In this document: one piece after another, positions 9,511-20,143 of the stretch
Layout: every line of letters begins with the position of its first letter
How positions within the stretch are numbered: the stretch's first letter is position 1
The notes under the pieces: model-generated
Database searches by the model: none
Seen by the model: the letters and a program-made list of their open reading frames with translations, nothing else
What the model was told of the DNA's origin: nothing
NCBI GenBank assembly: GCA_030340625.1
Contig: JAOPHQ010002284.1
Span: 337,774-401,773, forward strand
Length of the DNA: 64,000 bases
Reading direction: 5' to 3'
From: Merluccius polli
Taxonomy: Eukaryota > Chordata > Actinopteri > Gadiformes > Merlucciidae
Made by a program: the position numbers and the translations under genes

Positions 9511-9583
9511 GTTTCTGTAGTGTAGTGGTTATCACGTTCGCCTAACACGCGAAAGGGCTCCGGTTCAAAACCGGGCAGAAACA
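9511..9583 (+). tRNA. tRNA-Val (AAC) class A3
   Basis: A3 with G65, so position 49-65 is a T-G wobble. Confidence 0.9.
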
Positions 9584-9720
9584 TTGGGAATTTAATTCAA
9601 TTTTATAACATTAACGTGATTGTAGATGTTGATATGATATCAAACAAGCAAAGCGAAAACTTGCATTGACATCAGGAAAGTAACAATGAGTTCCGATCTC
9701 AACCAGCTATCTGACCCAAA

Positions 9721-9793
9721 TGTTTCTGCCCGGTTTCGAACCGGGGACCTTTCGCGTGTGAGGCGAACGTGATAACCACTACACTACAGAAAC
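9721..9793 (-). tRNA. tRNA-Val (CAC) class C4
   Basis: Canonical, with fully paired TTCGC/GCGAA anticodon stem. Confidence 0.95.
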
Positions 9794-9921
9794 AGCGGTA
9801 TGGCTGTACTTTGCCTAAAAATGTCACGCTTTCAGTAGACATCTATTTTTCTCGTTTTTAGCAGCTGTATGAATTCTTAAATGACCCAAATTTCTGGAGG
9901 TGCAGGAAGTTGCATTGTGCA

Positions 9922-9994
9922 GTTTCTGTAGTGTAGTGGTTATCACGTTTGCCTAACACGCGAAAGGTCCCCGGTTCGAAACCGGGCAGAAACT
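9922..9994 (+). tRNA. tRNA-Val (AAC) class A6
   Basis: A6 copy with T73. Confidence 0.88.
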
Positions 9995-10144
9995 TCAGGA
10001 TTTGATACATTTTTAGAACATTAAAGGGAAAGCCATTTGTATCTAGCAGATTTTGACATGATATCAAACAAGGAAAGCGAAAACTTGCATTGACATCAGG
10101 AAAGGATCAATAAATTCCGATCTCAAACAGCTATCAAACCCAAA

Positions 10145-10219
10145 TGCTTCTGCCCAGGTTTCGAACCAGGGACCTTTCGCAGTGTAAAGCGAACGTGATA
10201 ACCACTACACTACAGAAAC
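10145..10219 (-). tRNA. tRNA-Val (TAC) class U3 with two insertions
   Basis: 75 nt. One extra base lies in the T arm and one makes an 8-nt anticodon loop (TTTACACT). Probably defective or an assembly error. Confidence 0.6.
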
Positions 10220-10306
10220 AGCTGCGACTGTGTTCTACGCCTAAAAATCTCGTGCTTTCAGTAGACATCTAATTTTGGCGTTTTTAGCAGCTATATGAAT
10301 TCTTAA

Positions 10307-10836
10307 AGGGGCACTTGGCAACTTTTTCAACTTAATTAAACCCGTCTGGAAATCATTTGGATGGTTAAATGGTCTGTTCCGGTGTTAACGGTGACTGTCC
10401 CCGCTCCCCCCGGCGCCCCCCGGTGGAAAACCAGCCTTGCAACTTTGGGGACTACCGTCCCGGTAAATTGGAAATGGGAAGTATCGCGAGAAGCGAGAAC
10501 GAGCGAGAAACACAAACTGCTTTACGGTAATTCAACGTAAACACACACGCCCCCCCTCAATAACGGTTAATCACGCCGGCTATACATGTCAGTGTTCTAT
10601 GATACAGTGTATAATGTATTACCCACCTCGGTAGACATCGCGCCACAACGAAAAAACCCGGCAACAAATGCACATGAGCAGCGGTAGAAAGGGGGAGGAG
10701 GGTGCCGCAAGTGAGTTTTTTTTACAACAGTGTTGTGTAATATACGTCCCAGACCTGTAGGGGGAGCTCGTGAGAAAACATGCGACCACAAAAGTGAAAA
10801 CCAGCGAAGAAATGGCCAGAGTTGCCAAGTGCCCCT
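10307..10836. mobile_element. TTAA-flanked MITE, copy 4
   Basis: 530 bp; TTAA at 10303-10306 and 10837-10840. Confidence 0.9.
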
Positions 10837-10881
10837 TTAAACGACCCAAATTTCGGGAGGTGCAGGAAGCTGCGTTGTGCA

Positions 10882-10954
10882 GTTTCTGTAGTGTAGTGGT
10901 TATCACCATTGCCTAACACGTGAATGGTCCCCTGTTTGAATCCGGGCAGAAACA
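10882..10954 (+). tRNA. tRNA-Val (AAC) class A5
   Basis: A5 with C40T in the anticodon stem (GTGAA). Confidence 0.6.
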
Positions 10955-11105
10955 TCTGGAATTTGATACATTTTTAGAACATTAACGGGAAGGCCATTTG
11001 TACCTAGTAGATGTTGACATGATATCAAACAAGAAAATTCAAAACCTGCATTGGCATCAGGAAACGATCAATGAGTTCCGATCTCAACCAGCTATCAGAC
11101 CCAAA

Positions 11106-11177
11106 TGTTTCTGCCGGTTTCGAACCTGGGAACTTTCGCATGTGAGGCAAACGTGATAACCACTACACTACAGAAAC
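11106..11177 (-). tRNA. tRNA-Val (CAC) class C1
   Basis: C1 copy, 72 nt; begins a third version of the 1-2230 segment. Confidence 0.72.
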
Positions 11178-11305
11178 AGCAGTATGGCTGTTCTTTGCCT
11201 AAAAATGTCACGCTTTCAGTAGACATCTACTTTTCTCGTTTTTAGCAGCTGTATGAATTCTTAAATGACCCAAATTTCTGGAGGTGCAGGAAGATGTCTT
11301 GTGCA

Positions 11306-11379
11306 GTTTCTGTAGTGTAGTGGTTATCACGTTTCGCCTAACACGCGAAAGGTCCCTGGTTCGAAACCGGGCAGAAACA
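11306..11379 (+). tRNA. tRNA-Val (AAC) class A1 with 1-nt insertion
   Basis: 74 nt; an extra T before the anticodon stem (GTTTCGCC). Confidence 0.75.
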
Positions 11380-11523
11380 GTTGGAAATTGATGCAATTTT
11401 AGAACTTTAACGTGAAAGCAATTGGGAGATGTTGACACGATATCAAACTAGGAAAGCCAAAATCTGCATTGACATCAGGAAAGGATCAATGAGTTCCAAT
11501 CTCAACCAGCTATCAGACCCAAA

Positions 11524-11597
11524 TGTTTCTGCCCGGTTACGAACCAGGGACCTTTCGCGTGTTAAAGCTAATGTGATAACCACTACACTACAGAAAA
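11524..11597 (-). tRNA. tRNA-Val (TAC) class U1 with 1-nt insertion
   Basis: 74 nt; an extra T falls in the anticodon loop region (GTGTTAAAGC on the plus strand). Confidence 0.6.
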
Positions 11598-11725
11598 AGC
11601 TGGATGGCTGTACTTTGCCTAATAATTTCGAGCTTTCAGTAGACATCTAATTTTGTCCTTTTTAGCAGCTATATGAATTCTTAAACAACCCAAATTTCTG
11701 AAGGTGCAGGAAGCTGCATTGTGCA

Positions 11726-11798
11726 GTTTCTGTAGTGTAGTGCTTATCACGTTCGCCTAACACGCGAAAGGTCCCCGGTTGGAAACCGGGCAGAAACA
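11726..11798 (+). tRNA. tRNA-Val (AAC) class A2, C19/G56 swap
   Basis: A2 with both swapped bases, undamaged although its neighbours carry indels. Confidence 0.85.
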
Positions 11799-11949
11799 TC
11801 TGGAATTTGATACATTTTTTAGAACATTAACAGGAAGGCCATTTGTACCTAGCAGATGTTGACATGATATCAAACAAGGAAATCCAAAACCTGCATTGAC
11901 ATCAGGAACGATCAATGAGTTCCGATCTCAACCAGCTATCAGACCCAAA

Positions 11950-12022
11950 TGTTTCTGCCGGTTTCGAACCCGGGGACCTTTCGCGTGTGAGGCAAACGTG
12001 ATAACCACTACACTACAGAAAC
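11950..12022 (-). tRNA. tRNA-Val (CAC) class C2 with 1-nt insertion
   Basis: 73 nt because of an extra G in the CCGGGG run. Confidence 0.7.
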
Positions 12023-12150
12023 AGCGGTATGGATCTACTTTGCCTAAAAATGTCACGCTTTCAGTAGACATCCACTTTTCTCGTTTTTAGCAGTTGTATG
12101 AATTCTTAAACGACCCAAATTTCTGGAGGTGCAGGAAGATGTATTGCGCA

Positions 12151-12224
12151 GTTTCTGTAGTGTAGTGGTTATCACGTTCGCCTAACACGCGAAAAGGGCT
12201 CCGGTTCAAAACCGGACAGAAACA
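12151..12224 (+). tRNA. tRNA-Val (AAC) class A3 with 1-nt insertion
   Basis: 74 nt; extra A after the anticodon stem (GAAAAGGG). Confidence 0.75.
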
Positions 12225-12363
12225 TTGGGAATTTGATGCAGTTTTAGAACATTAACGTGATTGTAGATGTTGATATGACTATCAAACAAGGAAAGCGAAA
12301 ACTTGCATTGACATCAGGAAAGTAACAATGAGTTTTCGATCTCAAATAGCTATCAGACCCAAA

Positions 12364-12435
12364 GGCTTCTGCCCGTTTCGAACCAGGGACATTTCGCCGC
12401 CTAAAGCGAATGAGATAACACTACACTACAGAAAC
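12364..12435 (-). tRNA. tRNA-like class U2, decayed
   Basis: 72 nt with an insertion at the anticodon loop and deletions in the T and D arms; TAG-type loop no longer clean. Confidence 0.5.
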
Positions 12436-12564
12436 AGCTGGATGGCTGTACTTTGCCTAATAATTTCGAGCTTTTCAGTAGCCATCTAATTTTCTCGTTT
12501 TTAGCAGCTATATGAATTCTTAAATGACCCAAATTTCTGGAGGCGCAGGAAGCTGCGTTGTGCA

Positions 12565-12638
12565 GTTTCTGTAGTGTAGTGGTTATCACGTTCGGCTAAC
12601 ACGCGAATGGTCCCCTGTTTGAATCCGGGCAGAAAACA
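12565..12638 (+). tRNA. tRNA-Val (AAC) class A4 with 1-nt insertion
   Basis: 74 nt; extra A in the acceptor 3' strand (CAGAAAAC). Confidence 0.55.
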
Positions 12639-12782
12639 TATGGATTTTGATACATTTTAGAAGGGAAAGCCATTTGTATCTAGTAGATTTGATATGATAT
12701 CAAACAAGGAAAGCGAAAACACTTGCCTTGACATCAGGAAAGTAACAATGAGTTTCCGATCTCACCAGCTATCAGACCCAAA

Positions 12783-12856
12783 TGTTTCTGCCCGGTTTCG
12801 AACCGGGGGACCTTTCGCGTGTGAGGCAAACGTGATAACTACTACACTACAGAAAC
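12783..12856 (-). tRNA. tRNA-Val (CAC) class C3 with 1-nt insertion
   Basis: 74 nt; extra G in the T-arm G run; A18 present. Confidence 0.7.
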
Positions 12857-12984
12857 AGCTGTAGGTTTGAACTTTGCCTGAAAATGTCGTACTTTCAGCA
12901 GACATCTACTTTTCTCATTTTTAGCCGCTGTATGAATTCTTAAACGACCCAAATTTCTGGAGGTGCAGGAAGCTGCATTGTGCA

Positions 12985-13058
12985 GTTTCTGTAGTGTTGC
13001 GGTTATCACGTTCGCCTAACAACGCGAAAGGGCTCCGGTTCAAAACCGGGCAGAAACA
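12985..13058 (+). tRNA. tRNA-Val (AAC) class A3b with 1-nt insertion
   Basis: 74 nt; extra A beside the anticodon (CTAACAACG). Confidence 0.6.
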
Positions 13059-13196
13059 TTGGGAATTTAATGCAATTTTATAACATTAACGTGATTGTAG
13101 ATGTTGATATGATATCAAACAAGGAAAGCGAAAACTTGCATTGAAGTCAGGAAAGTAACAATGAGTTTGTGATCTCAACCAGCTATCAGACCCAAA

Positions 13197-13269
13197 TGTT
13201 TCTGCCCGGTTTCGAACCGGGGACCTTTCGCGTGTGAGGCAAACGTGATAACCACTACACTACAGAAAC
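13197..13269 (-). tRNA. tRNA-Val (CAC) class C4
   Basis: Canonical C4. Confidence 0.95.
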
Positions 13270-13397
13270 AGCGGTATGGCTGTACTTTGCCTAAAAATGT
13301 CACGCTTTCAGTAGACATCTACTTTTCTCGTTTTTAGCAGCTGTATGAATTCTTAAATGACCCAAATTTCTGGAGGTGCAGGAAGTTGCATTGTGCA

Positions 13398-13470
13398 GTT
13401 TCTGTAGTGTAGTGGTTATCACGTTTGCCTAACACGCGAAAGGTCCCCGGTTCGAAACCGGGCAGAAACT
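13398..13470 (+). tRNA. tRNA-Val (AAC) class A6
   Basis: A6 copy with T73. Confidence 0.88.
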
Positions 13471-13621
13471 TCAGGATTTGATACATTTTTTAGAACATTA
13501 AAGGGAAAGCCATTTGTATCTAGCAGATTTTAACATGATATCAAACAAGGAAAGCGAAAACTTGCATTGACATCAGGAAAGGATCAATAAATTCCGATCT
13601 CAAACAGCTATCAAACCCAAA

Positions 13622-13694
13622 TGCTTCTGCCCGGTTTCGAACCAGGGACCTTTCGCGTGTAAAGCAAACGTGATAACCACTACACTACAGAAAC
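13622..13694 (-). tRNA. tRNA-Val (TAC) class U3
   Basis: Canonical U3. Confidence 0.92.
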
Positions 13695-13782
13695 AGCTGA
13701 GACTGTGATCTACGGCCTAAAAATCTCGTGCTTTCAGTAGACATCTAATTTTGGCGTTTTTAGCAGCTATATGAATTCTTAA

Positions 13783-14318
13783 AGGGGCACTTGGCAACTT
13801 TTTCAACTTAATAAACCCGTCTGGGAAATCATTTGGATGGTTAAATGGTCTGTTCCGGTGTTAACGGTGACTGTCCCCCCGCTCCCCCCGGCGCCCCCCG
13901 GTGGAAAACCAGCCCTTGCAACTTTGGGACTACCGTCCCGGTAAATTGGAAATGGGGAAGTATCGCGAGGAAGCGAGAACGAGCGAGAAACACAAACTGC
14001 TTTACAGTAATTCAACGTAAACACACACGCCCCCCTCAATAACGGTTAATCACGCTGGCTATACATGTCAGTGTTCTATGATACAGTGTATAATGTATTA
14101 CCCACCTCGGTAGACATCGCGCCACACCGAAAAAAACCCGGCAACAAATGCACATGAGCAGCGGTAGAAAGGGGAGGAGGGTGCCGCCAAGTGAGTTTTT
14201 TTTACAACAGTGTTGTGTAATATACGTCCCAGACCTGTAGGGGGAGCTCGTTGAGAAAACATGCGACCACAAAAGTGAAAACCAGCGAAGAAATGGCCAG
14301 AGTTGCCAAGTGCCCCCT
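13783..14318. mobile_element. TTAA-flanked MITE, copy 5
   Basis: 536 bp, the longest copy because of several 1-nt homopolymer gains; TTAA at 13779-13782 and 14319-14322. Confidence 0.9.
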
Positions 14319-14363
14319 TTAAACGACCCAAATTTCTGGAGGTGCAGGAAGCTGCGTTGTGCA

Positions 14364-14436
14364 GTTTCTGTAGTGTAGTGGTTATCACCATTGCCTAACA
14401 CGCGAATGGTCCCCTGTTTGAATCCGGGCAGAAACA
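14364..14436 (+). tRNA. tRNA-Val (AAC) class A5
   Basis: A5 copy. Confidence 0.65.
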
Positions 14437-14587
14437 TCTGGAATTTGATACATTTTTAGAACATTAACGGGAAGGCCATTTGTACCTAGTAGATGTTGAC
14501 ATGATATCAAACAAGAAAATCCAAAACCTGCATTGGCATCAGGAAACGATCAATGAGTTCCGATCTCAACCAGCTATCAGACCCAAA

Positions 14588-14660
14588 TGTTTCTGCCGGT
14601 TTCGAACCTGGGAACTTTCGCATGTGAGGCAAACGTGATACCCACTACACTACAGAAAAC
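14588..14660 (-). tRNA. tRNA-Val (CAC) class C1 with 1-nt insertion
   Basis: GGGTATC variant with an extra T in the acceptor 5' strand. Confidence 0.6.
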
Positions 14661-14788
14661 AGCAGTATGGCTGTTCTTTGCCTAAAAATGTCACGCTTTC
14701 AGTAGACATCTACTTTTCTCGTTTTTAGCAGCTGTATGAATTCTTAAATGACCCAAATTTCTGGAGGTGCAGGAAGATGTATTGTGCA

Positions 14789-14861
14789 GTTTCTGTAGTG
14801 TAGTGGTTATCACGTTTGCCTAACACGCGAAAGGTCCCTGGTTCGAAACCGGGCAGAAACA
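14789..14861 (+). tRNA. tRNA-Val (AAC) class A1
   Basis: A1 with TTTGC anticodon stem. Confidence 0.93.
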
Positions 14862-15005
14862 GTTGGAAATTGATGCAATTTTAGAACTTTAACGTGAATG
14901 CAATTGGGAGATGTTGACACGATATCAAACTAGGAAAGCCAAAATCTGCATTGACATCAGGAAAGGATCAATGAGTTCCAATCTCAACCAGCTATCAGAC
15001 CCAAA

Positions 15006-15077
15006 TGTTTCTGCCGGTTTCGAACCTGGGAACTTTCGCATGTGAGGCAAACGTGATAACCACTACACTACAGAAAC
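15006..15077 (-). tRNA. tRNA-Val (CAC) class C1
   Basis: C1 copy. Confidence 0.72.
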
Positions 15078-15205
15078 AGCAGTATGGCTGTTCTTTGCCT
15101 AAAAATGTCACGCTTTCAGTAGACATCTACTTTTCTCGTTTTTAGCAGCTGTATGAATTCTTAAATGACCCAAATTTCTGGAGGTGCAGGAAGATGTATT
15201 GTGCA

Positions 15206-15278
15206 GTTTCTGTAGTGTAGTGCTTATCACGTTCGCCTAACACGCGAAAGGTCCCCGGTTGGAAACCGGGCAGAAACA
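15206..15278 (+). tRNA. tRNA-Val (AAC) class A2, C19/G56 swap
   Basis: A2 with both swapped bases. Confidence 0.85.
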
Positions 15279-15429
15279 TCTGGAATTTGATACATTTTTA
15301 GAACATTAACAGGAAGGCCATTTGTACCTAGCAGATGTTGACATGATATCAAACAAGGAAATCCAAAACCTGCATTGACATCAGGAAACGATCAATGAGT
15401 TCCGATCTCAACCAGCTATCAGACCCAAA

Positions 15430-15501
15430 TGTTTCTGCCGGTTTCGAAGCCGGGACCTTACGCGTGTGAGGCAAACGTGATAACCACTACACTACAGAAA
15501 C
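15430..15501 (-). tRNA. tRNA-Val (CAC) class C2, decayed
   Basis: Same extra changes as 9311-9382. Confidence 0.65.
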
Positions 15502-15629
15502 AGCGGTATGGATGTACTTTGCCTAAAAATGTCACGCTTTCAGTAGACATCCACTTTTCTCGTTTTTAGCAGTTGTATGAATTCTTAAACGACCCAAATT
15601 TCTGGAGGTGCAGGAAGATGTATTGCGCA

Positions 15630-15702
15630 GTTTCTGTAGTGTAGTGGTTATCACGTTCGCCTAACACGCGAAAGGGCTCCGGTTCAAAACCGGACAGAAA
15701 CA
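15630..15702 (+). tRNA. tRNA-Val (AAC) class A3
   Basis: A3 with A65. Confidence 0.9.
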
Positions 15703-15839
15703 TTGGGAATTTGATGCAGTTTTAGAACATTAACGTGATTGTAGATGTTGATATGATATCAAACAAGGAAAGCGAAAACTTGCATTGACATCAGGAAAGT
15801 AACAATGAGTTTCGATCTCAAATAGCTATCAGACCCAAA

Positions 15840-15912
15840 TGCTTCTGCCCGGTTTCGAACCAGGGACATTTCGCGCCTAAAGCGAATGAGATAACCACTA
15901 CACTACAGAAAC
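15840..15912 (-). tRNA. tRNA-like, anticodon TAG in a Val body (class U2)
   Basis: Third clean TAG copy in the window. Confidence 0.7.
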
Positions 15913-16040
15913 AGCTGGATGGCTGTACTTTGCCTAATAATTTCGAGCTTTCAGTAGCCATCTAATTTTCTCGTTTTTAGCAGCTATATGAATTCTTAAA
16001 TGACCCAAATTTCTGGAGGCGCAGGAAGCTGCGTTGTGCA

Positions 16041-16113
16041 GTTTCTGTAGTGTAGTGGTTATCACGTTCGGCTAACACGCGAATGGTCCCCTGTTTGAAT
16101 CCGGGCAGAAACA
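16041..16113 (+). tRNA. tRNA-Val (AAC) class A4
   Basis: A4 copy. Confidence 0.65.
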
Positions 16114-16256
16114 TATGGATTTTGATACATTTTTAGAAGGGAAAGCCATTTGTATCTAGTAGATGTTGATATGATATCAAACAAGGAAAGCGAAAACTTG
16201 CCTTGACATCAGGAAAGTAACAATGAGTTCCGATCTCACCAGCTATCAGACCCAAA

Positions 16257-16329
16257 TGTTTCTGCCCGGTTTCGAACCGGGGACCTTTCGCGTGTGAGGC
16301 AAACGTGATAACTACTACACTACAGAAAC
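16257..16329 (-). tRNA. tRNA-Val (CAC) class C3
   Basis: C3 copy with A18. Confidence 0.8.
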
Positions 16330-16457
16330 AGCTGTAGGTTTGAACTTTGCCTGAAAATGTCGTACTTTCAGCAGACATCTACTTTTCTCATTTTTAGCCG
16401 CTGTATGAATTCTTAAACGACCCAAATTTCTGGAGGTGCAGGAAGCTGCATTGTGCA

Positions 16458-16530
16458 GTTTCTGTAGTGTTGCGGTTATCACGTTCGCCTAACACGCGAA
16501 AGGGCTCCGGTTCAAAACCGGGCAGAAACA
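16458..16530 (+). tRNA. tRNA-Val (AAC) class A3b
   Basis: A3b copy. Confidence 0.75.
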
Positions 16531-16668
16531 TTGGGAATTTAATGCAATTTTATAACATTAACGTGATTGTAGATGTTGATATGATATCAAACAAGGAAAG
16601 CGAAAACTTGCATTGAAGTCAGGAAAGTAACAATGAGTTTGTGATCTCAACCAGCTATCAGACCCAAA

Positions 16669-16742
16669 TGTTTCTGCCCCGGTTTCGAACCGGGGACCTT
16701 TCGCGTGTGAGGCAAACGTGATAACCACTACACTACAGAAAC
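16669..16742 (-). tRNA. tRNA-Val (CAC) class C4 with 1-nt insertion
   Basis: 74 nt; one extra C in the T-stem C run; otherwise canonical. Confidence 0.8.
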
Positions 16743-16870
16743 AGCGGTATGGCTGTACTTTGCCTAAAAATGTCACGCTTTCAGTAGACATCTACTTTTC
16801 TCGTTTTTAGCAGCTGTATGAATTCTTAAATGACCCAAATTTCTGGAGGTGCAGGAAGTTGCATTGTGCA

Positions 16871-16943
16871 GTTTCTGTAGTGTAGTGGTTATCACGTTTG
16901 CCTAACACGCGAAAGGTCCCCGGTTCGAAACCGGGCAGAAACT
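16871..16943 (+). tRNA. tRNA-Val (AAC) class A6
   Basis: A6 copy with T73. Confidence 0.88.
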
Positions 16944-17093
16944 TCAGGATTTGATACATTTTTAGAACATTAAAGGGAAAGCCATTTGTATCTAGCAGAT
17001 TTTAACATGATATCAAACAAGGAAAGCGAAAACTTGCATTGACATCAGGAAAGGATCAATAAATTCCGATCTCAAACAGCTATCAAACCCAAA

Positions 17094-17166
17094 TGCTTCT
17101 GCCCGGTTTCGAACCAGGGACCTTTCGCGTGTAAAGCAAACGTGATAACCACTACACTACAGAAAC
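17094..17166 (-). tRNA. tRNA-Val (TAC) class U3
   Basis: Canonical U3. Confidence 0.92.
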
Positions 17167-17253
17167 AGCTGAGACTGTGTTCTACGCCTAAAAATCTCGT
17201 GCTTTCAGTAGACATCTAATTTTGGCGTTTTTAGCAGCTATATGAATTCTTAA

Positions 17254-17783
17254 AGGGGCACTTGGCAACTTTTTCAACTTAATAAACCCGTCTGGAAATC
17301 ATTTGGATGGTTAAATGGTCTGTTCCGGTGTTAACGGTGACTGTCCCCGCTCCCCCCCGGCGCCCCCCGGTGGAAAACCAGCCTTGCAACTTTGGGACTA
17401 CCGTCCCGGTAAATTGGAAATGGGAAGTATCGCGAGAAGCGAGAACGAGCGAGAAACACAAACTGCTTTACAGTAATTCAACGTAAACACACACGCCCCC
17501 CCTCAATAACGGTTAATCACGCTGGCTATACATGTCAGTGTTCTATGATACAGTGTATAATGTATTACCCACCTCGGTAGACATCGCGCCACACGAAAAA
17601 ACCCGGCAACAAATGCACATGAGCAGCGGTAGAAAGGGGGAGGAGGGTGCCGCAAGTGAGTTTTTTTTACAACAGTGTTGTGTAATATACGTCCCAGACC
17701 TGTAGGGGGAGCTCGTTGAGAAAACATGCGACCACAAAAGTGAAAACCAGCGAAGAAATGGCCAGAGTTGCCAAGTGCCCCCT
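17254..17783. mobile_element. TTAA-flanked MITE, copy 6
   Basis: 530 bp; TTAA at 17250-17253 and 17784-17787. Confidence 0.9.
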
Positions 17784-17829
17784 TTAAAACGACCCAAATT
17801 TCTGGAGGTGCAGGAAGCTGCGTTGTGCA

Positions 17830-17902
17830 GTTTCTGTAGTGTAGTGGTTATCACCATTGCCTAACACGCGAATGGTCCCCTGTTTGAATCCGGGCAGAAA
17901 CA
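17830..17902 (+). tRNA. tRNA-Val (AAC) class A5
   Basis: A5 copy. Confidence 0.65.
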
Positions 17903-18053
17903 TCTGGAATTTGATACATTTTTAGAACATTAACGGGAAGGCCATTTGTACCTAGTAGATGTTGACATGATATCAAACAAGAAAATCCAAAACCTGCATT
18001 GGCATCAGGAAACGATCAATGAGTTCCGATCTCAACCAGCTATCAGACCCAAA

Positions 18054-18125
18054 TGTTTCTGCCGGTTTCGAACCTGGGAACTTTCGCATGTGAGGCAAAC
18101 GTGATACCCACTACACTACAGAAAC
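18054..18125 (-). tRNA. tRNA-Val (CAC) class C1
   Basis: C1 with the GGGTATC variant. Confidence 0.7.
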
Positions 18126-18253
18126 AGCAGTATGGCTGTTCTTTGCCTAAAAATGTCACGCTTTCAGTAGACATCTACTTTTCTCGTTTTTAGCAGCTGT
18201 ATGAATTCTTAAATGACCCAAATTTCTGGAGGTGCAGGAAGATGTATTGTGCA

Positions 18254-18326
18254 GTTTCTGTAGTGTAGTGCTTATCACGTTCGCCTAACACGCGAAAGGT
18301 CCCCGGTTGGAAACCGGGCAGAAACA
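18254..18326 (+). tRNA. tRNA-Val (AAC) class A2, C19/G56 swap
   Basis: Sixth A2 copy; both bases swapped as in all others. Confidence 0.85.
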
Positions 18327-18477
18327 TCTGGAATTTGATACATTTTTAGAACATTAACAGGAAGGCCATTTGTACCTAGCAGATGTTGACATGATATCAA
18401 ACAAGGAAATCCAAAACCTGCATTGACATCAGGAAACGATCAATGAGTTCCGATCTCAACCAGCTATCAGACCCAAA

Positions 18478-18549
18478 TGTTTCTGCCGGTTTCGAAGCCG
18501 GGACCTTACGCGTGTGAGGCAAACGTGATAACCACTACACTACAGAAAC
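18478..18549 (-). tRNA. tRNA-Val (CAC) class C2, decayed
   Basis: Same changes as 9311-9382. Confidence 0.65.
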
Positions 18550-18677
18550 AGCGGTATGGATGTACTTTGCCTAAAAATGTCACGCTTTCAGTAGACATCC
18601 ACTTTTCTCGTTTTTAGCAGTTGTATGAATTCTTAAACGACCCAAATTTCTGGAGGTGCAGGAAGATGTATTGCGCA

Positions 18678-18750
18678 GTTTCTGTAGTGTAGTGGTTATC
18701 ACGTTCGCCTAACACGCGAAAGGGCTCCGGTTCAAAACCGGGCAGAAACA
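18678..18750 (+). tRNA. tRNA-Val (AAC) class A3
   Basis: A3 with G65. Confidence 0.9.
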
Positions 18751-18887
18751 TTGGGAATTTAATTCAATTTTATAACATTAACGTGATTGTAGATGTTGAT
18801 ATGATATCAAACAAGCAAAGCGAAAACTTGCATTGACATCAGGAAAGTAACAATGAGTTCCGATCTCAACCAGCTATCTGACCCAAA

Positions 18888-18960
18888 TGTTTCTGCCCGG
18901 TTTCGAACCGGGGACCTTTCGCGTGTGAGGCGAACGTGATAACCACTACACTACAGAAAC
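18888..18960 (-). tRNA. tRNA-Val (CAC) class C4
   Basis: Canonical C4. Confidence 0.95.
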
Positions 18961-19088
18961 AGCGGTATGGCTGTTCTTTGCCTAAAAATGTCACGCTTTC
19001 AGTAGACATCTACTTTTCTCGTTTTTAGCAGCTGTATGAATTCTTAAATGACCCAAATTTCTGGAGGTGCAGGAAGATGTATTGTGCA

Positions 19089-19161
19089 GTTTCTGTAGTG
19101 TAGTGGTTATCACGTTCGCCTAACACGCGAAAGGTCCCTGGTTCGAAACCGGGCAGAAACA
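19089..19161 (+). tRNA. tRNA-Val (AAC) class A1
   Basis: Canonical A1. From here to 20179 the sequence recurs at +20,328 (39417 onward). Confidence 0.95.
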
Positions 19162-19305
19162 GTTGGAAATTGATGCAATTTTAGAACTTTAACGTGAAAG
19201 CAATTGGGAGATGTTGACACGATATCAAACTAGGAAAGCCAAAATCTGCATTGACATCAGGAAAGGATCAATGAGTTCCAATCTCAACCAGCTATCAGAC
19301 CCAAT

Positions 19306-19378
19306 TGTTTCTGCCCGGTTACGAACCAGGGACCTTTCGCGTGTAAAGCGAATGTGATAACCACTACACTACAGAAAC
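19306..19378 (-). tRNA. tRNA-Val (TAC) class U1
   Basis: U1 with repaired acceptor and anticodon stems compared with 592-664; A58T remains. Confidence 0.82.
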
Positions 19379-19506
19379 AGCGGTATGGCTGTACTTTGCC
19401 TAAAAATGTCACGCTTTCAGTAGACATCTACTTTTCTCGTTTTTAGCAGTTGTATGAATTCTTAAACGACCCAAATTTCTGGAGGTGCAGGAAGATGTAT
19501 TGCGCA

Positions 19507-19579
19507 GTTTCTGTAGTGTAGTGGTTATCACGTTCGCCTAACACGCGAAAGGGCTCCGGTTCAAAACCGGAAGGAAACA
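19507..19579 (+). tRNA. tRNA-Val (AAC) class A3, acceptor variant
   Basis: Acceptor 3' strand reads AGGAAAC instead of CAGAAAC, giving a G7-A66 mismatch and a T-G pair. Confidence 0.75.
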
Positions 19580-19716
19580 TTAGGAATTTGATGCACTTTT
19601 AGAACATTAACGTGATTGTAGATGTTGATATGATATCAAACAAGGAAAGCGAAAACTTGCATTGACATCAGGAAAGTAACAATGAGTTTCGATCTCAAAT
19701 AGCTATCAGACCCAAA

Positions 19717-19789
19717 TGCTTCTGCCCGGTTTCGAACCAGGGACGTTTCGCGCGTAAAGCGAATGAGATAACCACTACACTACAGAAAC
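19717..19789 (-). tRNA. tRNA-Val (TAC) class U2
   Basis: Here the loop is TTTACGC, so the anticodon is TAC, unlike the TAG copies; T11-T24 mismatch remains. Confidence 0.8.
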
Positions 19790-19917
19790 AGCTGGATGGC
19801 TGTACTTTGCCTAATAATTTCGAGCTTTCAGTAGCCATCTAATTTTCTCGTTTTTAGCAGCTATATGAATTCTTAAATGACCCAAATTTCTGGAGGCGCA
19901 GGAAGCTGCGTTGTGCA

Positions 19918-19990
19918 GTTTCTGTAGTGTAGTGGTTATCACGTTCGGCTAACACGCGAATGGTCCCCTGTTTGAATCCGGGCAGAAACA
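19918..19990 (+). tRNA. tRNA-Val (AAC) class A4
   Basis: A4 copy. Confidence 0.65.
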
Positions 19991-20143
19991 TATGGATTTT
20001 GATACATTTTTAGAATTTTTTAGAAGGGAAAGCCATTTGTATCTAGTAGATGTTGATATGATATCAAACAAGGAAAGCGAAAACTTGCCTTGACATCAGG
20101 AAAGTAACAATGAGTTCCGATCTCACCAGCTATCAGACCCAAA